A stretch of 64,000 nt of DNA, from positions 3,222 to 67,221 of the forward strand of contig CAZOFT010000009.1 in assembly GCA_964579395.1 (NCBI GenBank), written 5' to 3'. The position numbers and the translations under genes were made by a program. This document shows positions 1 through 8,163 of this stretch, one piece after another. The notes under the pieces were generated by a model, which saw only the letters and a program-made list of their open reading frames with translations, had not been told where the DNA came from and did not search any database. The stretch's first letter is position 1. Every line of letters begins with the position of its first letter. The DNA comes from JACOTV01 sp964579395 (lineage in GTDB: Bacteria > Patescibacteriota > Microgenomatia > UBA1406 > GWC2-37-13).

Positions 1-480
1 TTGAATCTGCGATACTCTATCATTTATTGGTAAGGCAGCATCCTTTTGTTCATCTTTCAAACCAACTTCCACCAAAACTTTTAATTCTTGCTTCTTTGCT
101 TCTTTTATTAACTTAGGAAGATCATCAAAACAAACAGAGAATCCTGATGCAAGCTCAATTGATTCTATATTGCTTTTTTTTATAAAGTTGAGCAACTCCT
201 CAAACATCCCCCTAGTGTAGGCAATCTCAAATAATGTTCCTCCTAGACATATGGGAATTTGCATTTTCTTTGCCAAGCTGATTTTTTTCTGAAACTCTAA
301 ATCAGAAAAAAGCGCCCATGTGGTCCATCCAAACTTAATCATATGAACATGCTTTGCAAAACTTTCGATGTAGCTTTGGTATATGTCGAAGGGCAAACCT
401 TTATCAAGAATGCTGTTTATTCCATTGTGTTTCTCTCCTACGATCTCCAAGAGAGTATTTTTGAAGTATTGATTATTCAT
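1..480 (-). CDS. Phosphosulfolactate synthase (ComA)-like protein, 3' end beyond window
   Basis: The reverse strand is open from an ATG at 480 to the window edge, giving 160 N-terminal residues. The translation carries features I associate with the ComA/phosphosulfolactate synthase family: a G-L-P-F-D segment near residue 33, the family-type K-F-G-W-T-T stretch near residue 53, a C-L-G-G-T-L-F-E strand near residue 83, and an E-V-G-L-K strand near residue 147, in TIM-barrel spacing. The family adds sulfite to phosphoenolpyruvate to give phosphosulfolactate, the first step toward coenzyme M in methanogens; bacterial homologues often have other or unknown roles. Its start overlaps the stop of the racemase-like gene by 8 nt, so the two are probably co-transcribed. 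The gene is AT-rich like its neighbour and unlike most of the window. Function in this organism is inference; the C-terminal catalytic half is not visible. Confidence 0.72.
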   Translation of the reverse strand, partial: MNNQYFKNTLLEIVGEKHNGINSILDKGLPFDIYQSYIESFAKHVHMIKFGWTTWALFSDLEFQKKISLAKKMQIPICLGGTLFEIAYTRGMFEELLNFIKKSNIESIELASGFSVCFDDLPKLIKEAKKQELKVLVEVGLKDEQKDAALPINDRVSQIQ

Positions 481-1177
481 TTCTTGATGTTGGCATTGCC
501 CTGTTAACAGTGGTTTGGGCAAGAATTTCTAATGGATCAATATACAAATGCTTTCTTTTAAATTTTTTTATTAAAGAAAGCTCTGTGCAACCTAATATGA
601 TCAAATCGGCTCCTTTACTTATTAGCACATCTGCTATTTCAAGCACTTCCTGAGTTTGCTTCGATGAATTTTTTTTTGACTTGATGCCATATATACAATT
701 CATAATCTTTTGTTTATCTTTTTTTGAAGGCTCGATGATCTTATAATCAGACGTAAAGTACCTTTCATATAGCTTTAATTTATAAGTTCCAATTGTTGCC
801 AGTAGCCCTATTCGCTCACACTTTGGATATTTTTCTTGAATAAAAACTTTCAGCTCAGCAATCATATCAATGAAATCTATACCTAGCTTACGAGCAATAC
901 TTGGCACAAATGCGTGTGCCGTATTGCAAGGCACTATCAAAAGATTTGCCCCAGCCTTTTTCAGACTTGAAATATCAAAATACATACGGTCTGTCGGATC
1001 TTCTCCCTCATTTAAAATTGCATTTGTTCTATCTGGCATTTCTGGATCACTATAAATAATTGTTTTTAAATGCTCTTGATCACTCATGGCAGGAGTTAAA
1101 CGAACTATATTTTCATAAAGGGCTATTGTGGCAGCTGGACCCATGCCTCCTAAAATCCCGATAATTTTTTTTCTCAT
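473..1177 (-). CDS. Aspartate/glutamate racemase family protein
   Basis: A 234-residue cytoplasmic protein of the Asp/Glu racemase superfamily. The N-terminus reads K-I-I-G-I-L-G-G-M-G-P-A-A-T, the classic start of aspartate-racemase (RacD/YgeA) proteins. Both catalytic cysteines are visible: the first in V-P-C-N-T-A-H and the second in I-L-G-C-T-E-L. The frame extends upstream to 1249, but the ATG at 1177 is chosen because family homology starts there and AAAGGA lies about 9 nt upstream, one of the few clear Shine-Dalgarno sites in the window. The stop overlaps the start of the ComA-like gene. Substrate is unknown; amino-acid or hydantoin racemases of the same fold cannot be excluded. Confidence 0.85.
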   Translation of the reverse strand: MRKKIIGILGGMGPAATIALYENIVRLTPAMSDQEHLKTIIYSDPEMPDRTNAILNEGEDPTDRMYFDISSLKKAGANLLIVPCNTAHAFVPSIARKLGIDFIDMIAELKVFIQEKYPKCERIGLLATIGTYKLKLYERYFTSDYKIIEPSKKDKQKIMNCIYGIKSKKNSSKQTQEVLEIADVLISKGADLIILGCTELSLIKKFKRKHLYIDPLEILAQTTVNRAMPTSRNE

Positions 1178-1234
1178 ACTGTTTTTCCTTTGCAACGTTA
1201 TATTGATTCTTACACTTGATAATAAAATATGAAA

Positions 1235-1270
1235 TGACAGAATTGTCAAAATTCATGACAAAATTCATGA
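1235..1270. repeat. Inverted repeat plus two tandem 12-bp repeats upstream of the racemase gene
   Basis: Positions 1235-1248 read TGACA-GAAT-TGTCA, a 5-bp inverted repeat around a 4-base spacer. Immediately after it, the 12-mer CAAAATTCATGA occurs twice in tandem (1247-1258 and 1259-1270). The block lies 58-93 bp upstream of the racemase start, so a regulator-binding role is possible. The rest of the gap up to 1408 holds nothing else I recognise. Confidence 0.45.
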
Positions 1271-1408
1271 CAAAAAGCATTGTGAACTAAAATAGCTTAT
1301 ATGCTTTGACTAATTTGCTAAGAAACATGGAAGCAAATGATAGCAAGAATGAAAGTAAACACTTTCTACTTCGTTGGAAATACCAAATCGAAAAAGACTA
1401 CGTTGAAG

Positions 1409-2623
1409 TCACTCGTGACGCAGGGCGTCGATAGGATTGAGCCTGGCTGCGCGACTCGCCGGATACAACCCAAAGACGATGCCGACAAGACTGGAAACTC
1501 CCACAGCAAGCGCTACCGACACCAGATTAATGACAAAAGGAATATTGGCAACTTTTGCAATCGCAAATGCACCTGAAATACCAACCAGTATTCCAACAAT
1601 ACCTCCTGCCACTGAAAGCGTGACTGACTCAATAAGAAACTGCACCAATATATCTCTTTGTTTTGCACCGATCGCTTTTAGGAGCCCAATTTCTTTTGTG
1701 CGCTCTGTTACGGTGACCAACATGATATTCATCACGCCCACACCTCCCACAATTAAGGAGATCGCTGAAATACCTGAAATCATTGCGGTAAGTAAGCTTG
1801 TGATGTTTTGCACGGTAGTCAGTGAATCTTTGAAACTCGTTATTGTATAGTCGACATCTTCGTCTGTTTTAATATCGCGCCGGTCGCGTAAAAATGCATC
1901 AACATCTTCAATCGTCTGGTCAAGCTGATTCTCGTCATACACACTAATATCAATTTCCGCGAGCTCATTTTTTCCTGAAATATCTTGCGTCATTGTTTTT
2001 AAGGGCACATTTACCGCGGTGTTAAAAAAACTACCAACAAACCCACCTGGCGATCTGGTCACACCAATAACACGGTACTTGTCTTCATCAATGCGAATCG
2101 AGTCGCCAACCGGATTGGTCTCAGGACCAAACAATTTCTCTGATACATCATTTCCTATTACTGCTACATGCCCACCCGATAGATCGTGTGACTCGTCAAA
2201 AAAATCACCATATACCATCTCCGGCTTAAGCAATATCTGACTCGGTGAAGTCATCCCATAAATAAGCACGGTGTCTTCCTCATCATTTGCGCTTACTCTG
2301 CGCTGTGCATAAGCAAAGGAGGCAACAGACTCAATATTAGTGATCCCTGAATCCTCTGCTATCGCGTTTGAATCGTCCTCTGTGAGCGGACGACTGGTTC
2401 CTGCAAACGACGCAAACACTCCCTTACCTGGGGTTATTTGAAAATAATTAGTACCAAAGGCACTCAGCTCATTGGTGATATATGCCACAGCACCCTGACC
2501 AACTGAGGAAATCATAATTACTGATGAGATGCCTATCACAATACCCAACATCGTAAGTGCCGTACGTAAACGGTTTCCCCGAAGAGCGTCTTGCGCAGAA
2601 TGAATGACTTCACTGATTTGCAT
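1409..2623 (-). CDS. MacB-type ABC transporter permease
   Basis: A 404-residue inner-membrane permease of the MacB/FtsX superfamily. A first membrane helix near residues 20-42 is followed by a large extracytoplasmic domain (about residues 45-275) and three C-terminal helices, with the conserved stretch V-T-E-R-T-K-E-I-G-L-L-K-A-I-G-A near residue 310. The end, ASRAARLNPIDALRHE, is the usual tail of these permeases. With the downstream-encoded ATPase and membrane fusion protein it forms a tripartite MacAB-like export system, probably for peptides, lipids or toxic compounds. The ATPase gene ends 14 bp upstream of this start, so all three are one operon read leftwards. Unlike E. coli MacB, the ATPase is a separate protein. 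Substrate is not deducible. Confidence 0.92.
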   Translation of the reverse strand: MQISEVIHSAQDALRGNRLRTALTMLGIVIGISSVIMISSVGQGAVAYITNELSAFGTNYFQITPGKGVFASFAGTSRPLTEDDSNAIAEDSGITNIESVASFAYAQRRVSANDEEDTVLIYGMTSPSQILLKPEMVYGDFFDESHDLSGGHVAVIGNDVSEKLFGPETNPVGDSIRIDEDKYRVIGVTRSPGGFVGSFFNTAVNVPLKTMTQDISGKNELAEIDISVYDENQLDQTIEDVDAFLRDRRDIKTDEDVDYTITSFKDSLTTVQNITSLLTAMISGISAISLIVGGVGVMNIMLVTVTERTKEIGLLKAIGAKQRDILVQFLIESVTLSVAGGIVGILVGISGAFAIAKVANIPFVINLVSVALAVGVSSLVGIVFGLYPASRAARLNPIDALRHE

Positions 2624-2637
2624 AGATACGTATAAAT

Positions 2638-3324
2638 TTATTGTTTGGTATCAGAATCCACCACCCCGTCTTTTAGGCGAATAACCCGCTTTGCGTATTT
2701 TGCTATGTCGTCTTCATGTGTTACTAAAATAATCGTTCGCCCTTCGGTATTCAATTTTTTGATAAAGTCCATCACCTCATATGATGACGCAGTATCAAGG
2801 TTGCCGGTTGGCTCATCAGCCAACAGTATGTCCGGATTCATGATGAGAGCACGCGCAATAGCTACCCGCTGAATCTGTCCACCCGATATGTGATTAGAGA
2901 GGTTTTGCGCTTTCGACTCCAATCCAACTCGAGCCAACATTTCCATAGCGCGCCGATGTCGCTCTTCTGCCGGCACATTTGCGTAGACCATGGGCTTTTC
3001 AACATTGGCCAATACGGTGGTGCGTGGCAACAGATTGAATGACTGAAACACAAATCCTATTTCTTTATTTCTGATTTCAGAAAGTTGATCTTGACTATAT
3101 TGACTGATGTTTTTTTCATTCAAATGATATGTGCCCGAGGTCGGCGTATCAAGTGCCCCAATGATATTCATGAGCGTCGACTTACCGCTCCCCGAAGGTC
3201 CCATTATGGCGACAAACTCTCCTTTTTTTATACTGAGATTCACACCGCGTAATGCTTGGTAATCACCAGCAGGAGACGCATAAATTTTTTTTACATCAGT
3301 CAGCGCTATGTGTGCATTGCTCAT
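2638..3324 (-). CDS. MacB-type ABC transporter ATPase
   Basis: The ATP-binding subunit of the MacAB-like exporter, 228 residues from the ATG at 3324. Walker A is G-P-S-G-S-G-K-S-T, the signature motif is I-S-G-G-Q-Q-like (ISGGQIQRVAIARAL) and Walker B plus D-loop is I-L-L-A-D-E-P-T-G-N-L-D, with the H-loop in V-T-H-E. An in-frame GTG at 3354 directly abuts the stop of the membrane-fusion gene and would add ten residues; the ATG gives the usual family length and I prefer it, but neither has a clear ribosome site. It would dimerise and power the adjacent permease. LolD/FtsE-type roles are possible from sequence alone, but the gene order fits MacAB. Confidence 0.93.
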   Translation of the reverse strand: MSNAHIALTDVKKIYASPAGDYQALRGVNLSIKKGEFVAIMGPSGSGKSTLMNIIGALDTPTSGTYHLNEKNISQYSQDQLSEIRNKEIGFVFQSFNLLPRTTVLANVEKPMVYANVPAEERHRRAMEMLARVGLESKAQNLSNHISGGQIQRVAIARALIMNPDILLADEPTGNLDTASSYEVMDFIKKLNTEGRTIILVTHEDDIAKYAKRVIRLKDGVVDSDTKQ

Positions 3325-3354
3325 ACGTAGAATAACCCGTTTTTGGCAACTCAC

Positions 3355-4593
3355 CTAAAAGAGACCGCCAGAACTACTTTGCTTATCAGTTGTTGATGCA
3401 GTCACAACCATATCTCCCTCATTCAGCCCGGAGCGTATTTCAGTTCGCGTATTGCCTCGTGCGCCGATGACTACCGGCACATACTCCAACATATTATTTG
3501 CACCAACTACCCGAACTGCCTTTGCGCCTTTATATGGTTTGACTGCGGCATTTGGCACTGTCAAAACATCGCTTTTTTTAGCGACAATAATGTCAACATC
3601 AGCTGTTGCACCACGTCTGATTTTTGAAGATCCTTCAGTAAGGCGTATATACACAGAGTACGAAGCCGCATCAGTTTGTGACACGCTTACCGTATCTACC
3701 CGATCAACAATCGCCTTAAACACGTTGTCAGATAGAGAATCCAGCGTCACTTCAGCTGCTTGCCCCGGTTTAATCTTCACCACATCATTTTCATTCACCG
3801 TAATCTTCAACACCGACTGCGACTGATCATCGACAATAAGCATGCTCGGCGCCATTGTGTTGATTGTCGTGGCAGTGGGGACAGCTACCCCATCACCGAC
3901 TGCGACTCCTAAGTTGCGAACTACTCCCCCGATGACTGCATTCACTTCGCTGTCCTGAGTTGCCTGATACGCTTGCCATGCTGCGCTCACGGCAGCGCTT
4001 TTTTGAGCAATCACCACATCTTGGTTTTTATAGTTTGCCTCGGCAGCAAGCCACTCCTTTTGCGGTACATGAAACTCCGGCACTGCCCGCTCACGATCTT
4101 TAGGACTACCATCCGAGTTTTCAAATTCATCACTTTCTGCCAACTCCTTAAACGTATCCCATTTACCAAACATGTCAGCTTGCAAGCTCCATTTTGTTGC
4201 CTGTGCTGCCTCAAGCGCACTTTTTGCTGCCATATACGAGGAGAGCGCCTCATCTTTTTCCTGTATTGTGGCGGTACTCTTCACATGAAAAAGTGCCCGA
4301 TCATCACCTACCACATCGCCGTTTGCCACATATACCTCATCTACAAGTCCGGTCGTAGTAGAATACACGGGCACGATACCTGCGGCAGTTATTTTTCCCG
4401 ACTCAGAAACCACCTCTGTCACATCCGTACGCTGCACTTTTTCCCGGGTGTAAGGTGATGGCTTGGTAAGCGCGCCCCAGACAGAAGAGCCGATAATCAA
4501 CAGCAGAACAACGCCAATAAAGAGAGAGAGTTTTTTTCTGCGCCTTGCGAAGCGCCCTACTGATGCAACTACCGATTTGCTTCGCTGTATCAT
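3355..4593 (-). CDS. MacA-like periplasmic adaptor (membrane fusion) protein
   Basis: A 412-residue RND/HlyD-type adaptor. One N-terminal membrane helix (about residues 22-42) anchors it. A biotinyl-lipoyl half-motif follows (near residues 65-110), then a coiled-coil hairpin rich in Ala, Glu and Gln (about 110-215), the second lipoyl half with G-V-V-R-N-L-G-V-A-V-G-D-G, and a beta-barrel/MP domain ending near residue 400. It is the first gene of a leftward three-gene operon with the ATPase and permease. In a cell with a single membrane it would gate export at the outer face of the cytoplasmic membrane; no outer-membrane TolC-like partner is visible here. Substrate unknown. Confidence 0.88.
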   Translation of the reverse strand: MIQRSKSVVASVGRFARRRKKLSLFIGVVLLLIIGSSVWGALTKPSPYTREKVQRTDVTEVVSESGKITAAGIVPVYSTTTGLVDEVYVANGDVVGDDRALFHVKSTATIQEKDEALSSYMAAKSALEAAQATKWSLQADMFGKWDTFKELAESDEFENSDGSPKDRERAVPEFHVPQKEWLAAEANYKNQDVVIAQKSAAVSAAWQAYQATQDSEVNAVIGGVVRNLGVAVGDGVAVPTATTINTMAPSMLIVDDQSQSVLKITVNENDVVKIKPGQAAEVTLDSLSDNVFKAIVDRVDTVSVSQTDAASYSVYIRLTEGSSKIRRGATADVDIIVAKKSDVLTVPNAAVKPYKGAKAVRVVGANNMLEYVPVVIGARGNTRTEIRSGLNEGDMVVTASTTDKQSSSGGLF

Positions 4594-4679
4594 ATGTTCG
4601 TGTGAACACTAATACTTTGATTATACGACAAAATTACACGGTTTAGTTGGATCGTTCAAGCCAAATACACTTCATGAAG

Positions 4680-7433
4680 TTATAGCTGTGTTTCGCCCAG
4701 CTGAAGCACTGCTCCCCATTGTTTTTCGTAGTATTCCACCACAACAGTATGCTCCCCTGCTGACAATGGCACATCCAGATGATAGGTGGTCGGTGCCTGA
4801 TCGATCCACTTATCAAATACCAGTACACCATCTATTTTCATTCTCACACCGTCATCTGCGGTCAACGTGAATCGATGTGTTCCGGCAGTATATGTTTTTG
4901 TGCGTGTTGCGCGGGCAGAGAAAAAGTCATCTTGCACAGATGAATTGACTGAACCCAGACCCCATTCATAGTTGACCGTTGGCGTAGTGGTTGAGTACAC
5001 CGGCAACCCGGTCAATGTCATGTTGTTGAAAAATTCCATGAGATAGGAGCCATCAGTGGGTTGTTCCACGACCGGTGGCGGGGTCACCGACTGAACATCA
5101 AGTTGTGCTACTGCACCCCAACCGTTTTCATAATACTCCATGACTATTGCGTGATCTCCTTGTGCCAACGTCAGATCCACACTATATGTGGTTGGTGCCT
5201 GATCGATCCATTTATCGATAATGGTCTTCCCATCAACTTTGAGCCGCACTCCATCATCAGCGCGCACGGTAAATCGATAGGTGCCCGCATTAAACTCCTG
5301 TGTCTTACTCCAACGGGCAGAGAAATGGTCAGTGTTCACACTAGCATCAGGTGAGCCGAGTCCCCAATCATGATTCACATCAGCTTCGATACTTGAGTAT
5401 GCGGGACTGCCGGCCAAGGTCATGTTGTTGTAATACTGTGCAAGGTATTGTCCCGCCGGAGCAGAACCGGGTTGCGTGGGTGGATTCGTACCTGACTGCA
5501 CCAGCGCCCAACTCATTTGTGCAGTTGCGCCGCCGCCATTTTCGTAGTATTCCATGACGATGCGCGATACATCAGATAGCGATACATCGGCAGTATATGT
5601 GGTTGGCCCCTGATCTTTCCACTGGTTGATCACCGTGTTGTTGTCGATTTTCAGACGTACTCCATCATCAGCGCGCACGGTAAATCGATAGGTGCCAGGG
5701 GCAAATGTCACATCGCCCGTCCAGCGAGCAGAGAAAAAGTCAGAGTTTACACCGCTTCCCGGCGAACCATTTCCCCATTCATTATCTACTTCCTGCTCAA
5801 GTCGCTGCAGTACAGGATTTCCGGCTAAGGTCATATTGTTAAAGTATGATGCGGCAAATCCGTTATCCAAGGGGATCGTGGCCGGGGTCACTGTAGGAGT
5901 GGGGGTAGGATCAGGAGTGGGGGTAGGATATGGCGCAACCAGCTGCCAACTAAGCTTCGCCGTTGCCCCACCGGTGTGCTCATAATATTTCATCTTGATC
6001 GTATGCTCGCCGGAAAGTGGAGTGCTGACAGTATAAGTAGTGGGGCCCTGATCTTTCCATTGGTCCAAAACCAGCTCATCATCCACATAAAGTCGCACCC
6101 CATCATCAGCTGTCGTCATAAGCTCATAAGTGCCAGGGGCAAAAGTCTGGGTCGTAGTCCACACCACCGAAAAGTTGTCTGTATTTACCCCGGGTGCCGG
6201 CGCAGCGCTTCCCCATTCATTATTGATTGTCGCTTCATTTCTCACCAAAGCAGGTATGCCGGATGTTGTTGTGTTGTTGTAATATGATGCGCTGAATGCA
6301 CCTGTTCCCGGATCTTCAGGAGTAGGCGTCGGCGTCGGCACAGGATCAGGAGTTATGGTCTCATCGGGAATGGGTGGAGTTGCGCTGCCCCGCACAGTCG
6401 TAATGGCATTCGCCCAAACTTGTGCTATTTTTGCATATCCCGCTTCGCTCGGATGAACACCGTCTGCCAAGTCACTTACCGCAATTGATGCCATATCTAC
6501 AAAATGCACTTTTTTTCCTGCATCTCGCTTTTGCTGAACCATGCCGGGAATAGTCGCGTTATATGCGTCTGCCTGTTGCTGATCGGTGACATTATCAATG
6601 GGAATGATGGTGGCAACAAGCACGTCCGTATTCGGTGAGTGCTGAGCTATCGTATCCAAAAGTGTGCTGAGACGATCAGGTGCTGTTGAAAGCTGGTGAT
6701 CAGATAAGACGTCATTGGTACCAATCATCAGTAAAACCATTTCTGGATGTTGGGCATCAAGCCACTGCGTCATAAATCCCTGCAAGTCATGAATCTTCCA
6801 ACCGGGATGCCCTTCATGTTCACGATCGGTAAGGATTGCGGGGCCATTGTTTTGTGAACCGACAAAATCGCTATCAGGGACAAGACTCTTCAAATCGGTT
6901 CGGTACCCACCCGGCACATTCCACCCATCGGTGATTGAATCACCAAGTGGCATGATTTTTTGCGCATCGGGACTTGGTGTTGTCGCTTTTTCCCAATGCA
7001 ACTGCGCAGTCGCACCGCCGCCACCCTCATAATACTCCATGACAATGACATGCTCGCCTGCCGCCATATCCACTATCCCATGGTAAGTAGTTGGCCCCTG
7101 ATCTTTCCACTGGTTGATCACTGTATTTCCATCAACAATAAGCTTTCCTCCATCGTCGATAGTCATCGTAAAATCGTATGCGGCTTCTTCAAACGTGAAT
7201 GTTCCGGTCCAGCGAGCGGAAAATTGTCCCGCATTCACACCAGATCCCGGACCATTTGTACCCCATGAATGGTCAATCGTTGATTCAGTTGTTGAATATG
7301 CTGGGGTGCCTGAGAGAGTGGTGTTATTGTAGTAATCAACACTAAATACTTCAGCCGCTTGCGTAGGAATCGCAATAACGATAAAAAAGAGGAGGGCGAC
7401 AGTGAGGGATACGAACCGTTTGATACTAAACAT
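4680..7433 (-). CDS. Giant secreted protein: five PA14 modules plus an SGNH/GDSL hydrolase
   Basis: A 917-residue exported protein. Residues 1-26 form a signal peptide ending T-Q-A-A. A PA14-type beta domain (about 28-150) is followed by an SGNH/GDSL hydrolase (about 158-345) with the nucleophile block M-P-L-G-D-S-I-T-D-G, the I-G-T-N-D block and the catalytic D-G-V-H-P block. After a Pro/Thr-rich linker come four more PA14 modules (about 380-500, 525-650, 662-785 and 795-917); each contains variants of Y-Y-N-N-M-T-L, a D-D-G-V-R-L-K turn and Q-G-P-T-T-Y. PA14 modules usually bind glycans, and SGNH enzymes often deacylate carbohydrates. The protein has no C-terminal anchor, so it is either released or held by binding. 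The sugar target and esterase substrate are inference. The gene stands alone, with separate transcription units on either side. Confidence 0.9.
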   Translation of the reverse strand: MFSIKRFVSLTVALLFFIVIAIPTQAAEVFSVDYYNNTTLSGTPAYSTTESTIDHSWGTNGPGSGVNAGQFSARWTGTFTFEEAAYDFTMTIDDGGKLIVDGNTVINQWKDQGPTTYHGIVDMAAGEHVIVMEYYEGGGGATAQLHWEKATTPSPDAQKIMPLGDSITDGWNVPGGYRTDLKSLVPDSDFVGSQNNGPAILTDREHEGHPGWKIHDLQGFMTQWLDAQHPEMVLLMIGTNDVLSDHQLSTAPDRLSTLLDTIAQHSPNTDVLVATIIPIDNVTDQQQADAYNATIPGMVQQKRDAGKKVHFVDMASIAVSDLADGVHPSEAGYAKIAQVWANAITTVRGSATPPIPDETITPDPVPTPTPTPEDPGTGAFSASYYNNTTTSGIPALVRNEATINNEWGSAAPAPGVNTDNFSVVWTTTQTFAPGTYELMTTADDGVRLYVDDELVLDQWKDQGPTTYTVSTPLSGEHTIKMKYYEHTGGATAKLSWQLVAPYPTPTPDPTPTPTVTPATIPLDNGFAASYFNNMTLAGNPVLQRLEQEVDNEWGNGSPGSGVNSDFFSARWTGDVTFAPGTYRFTVRADDGVRLKIDNNTVINQWKDQGPTTYTADVSLSDVSRIVMEYYENGGGATAQMSWALVQSGTNPPTQPGSAPAGQYLAQYYNNMTLAGSPAYSSIEADVNHDWGLGSPDASVNTDHFSARWSKTQEFNAGTYRFTVRADDGVRLKVDGKTIIDKWIDQAPTTYSVDLTLAQGDHAIVMEYYENGWGAVAQLDVQSVTPPPVVEQPTDGSYLMEFFNNMTLTGLPVYSTTTPTVNYEWGLGSVNSSVQDDFFSARATRTKTYTAGTHRFTLTADDGVRMKIDGVLVFDKWIDQAPTTYHLDVPLSAGEHTVVVEYYEKQWGAVLQLGETQL

Positions 7434-7586
7434 AAGTACTTGAGCTATAGATTATATACTAAAGTACTCAAAAGTGCGAACAGATCAATCCAAATCGAAC
7501 CCCTTACAAATACATCTCATTTCCTTTTTTTGATTCCCTCAATAGTTAGCGAAGGCACCTCTTGGCAGCTGAAATAGGTTTGTTGG

Positions 7587-7889
7587 TTAGAGAATATGAA
7601 TCACCACCTCAACCATGTCTCTCTCGTGTAAATTACACTGTTTACGCACTTCTTTTTTTAACGGCAACACATAAGAATCAGACTTTGAATCAGGAAATAT
7701 TGAAGTGTTCCACGACACGTCACCAATCACTGCCTTTACACGAAGTGATCCAAACCCCCGCGCACCACGCCCATACAATTCACGGATAACATCTGCATCA
7801 TCTTGTGGGAGCGTAATAAAGTACCATGCGCCGGAGCCTTGATATTGCCAAATACCGGCTTTCACCGTAATTGTTCTTCGCGGATTCAT
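7587..7889 (-). CDS. DUF1905 family protein
   Basis: A 100-residue cytoplasmic protein matching the DUF1905 family. It carries the opening A-G-I-W-Q-Y-Q-G-S-G-A-W-Y-F-I-T-L-P, a central G-R-G-A-R-G-F-G-S-L-R-V, and a P-L-K-K-E-V-R segment near the C-terminus. The family forms a small beta-rich fold, often encoded with or fused to YdeI-type domains; its biochemical role is unknown to me. It starts 5 nt after the stop of the 77-residue zinc-ribbon-like gene, so the two are probably co-transcribed. Nothing else was seen in the 153-bp gap between this gene and the PA14 protein. Confidence 0.8.
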   Translation of the reverse strand: MNPRRTITVKAGIWQYQGSGAWYFITLPQDDADVIRELYGRGARGFGSLRVKAVIGDVSWNTSIFPDSKSDSYVLPLKKEVRKQCNLHERDMVEVVIHIL

Positions 7890-7894
7890 GCTTG

Positions 7895-8128
7895 CTATCG
7901 AATTTCATAAGCGCCATGTGGCGGATCATTCATTTCCTTCATGGAGTAGTACATTTGATTTATTTCTTTTTGAGGATACTCATCAAATTCATGCTCCCGG
8001 TCGTCTTCACCCCATTCGATGAGATGTGATTTGATTCCCTGGTAAAGCGCCTCAGCTGCCTGCATTTTATCTGTTCTATATACATAGAACACTTTGTTGC
8101 AATAGGAGCATGGATGTACGTAATACAT
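7895..8128 (-). CDS. Small protein with N-terminal CxxC motif
   Basis: A 77-residue protein of unknown function. It begins M-Y-Y-V-H-P-C-S-Y-C, so one Cys-x-x-Cys pair could help bind a metal, and its C-terminal half is acidic with E-H-E-F-D-E-Y-P. The ATG at 8128 is preferred over the in-frame GTG at 8137 because a TATCAT -10 hexamer lies 10 nt upstream of it. It is followed closely by the DUF1905 gene. No second cysteine pair is present, so a full zinc ribbon would need dimerisation. Function unknown. Confidence 0.6.
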   Translation of the reverse strand: MYYVHPCSYCNKVFYVYRTDKMQAAEALYQGIKSHLIEWGEDDREHEFDEYPQKEINQMYYSMKEMNDPPHGAYEIR

Positions 8129-8163
8129 AGTCACCACTATGATACCAGCTGAACATATGACAA

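Noticed and set aside
5100..7200. DNA-level repeats that could be taken for a mobile or CRISPR-like array
   Set aside because: They are the in-frame PA14 modules of one gene; spacing is about 400 bp and spacers are coding. No CRISPR array is visible anywhere in the window.
4688..7332. Many overlapping open frames opposite the PA14 protein
   Set aside because: They have no family motifs and follow the codon periodicity of the real reverse-strand gene.
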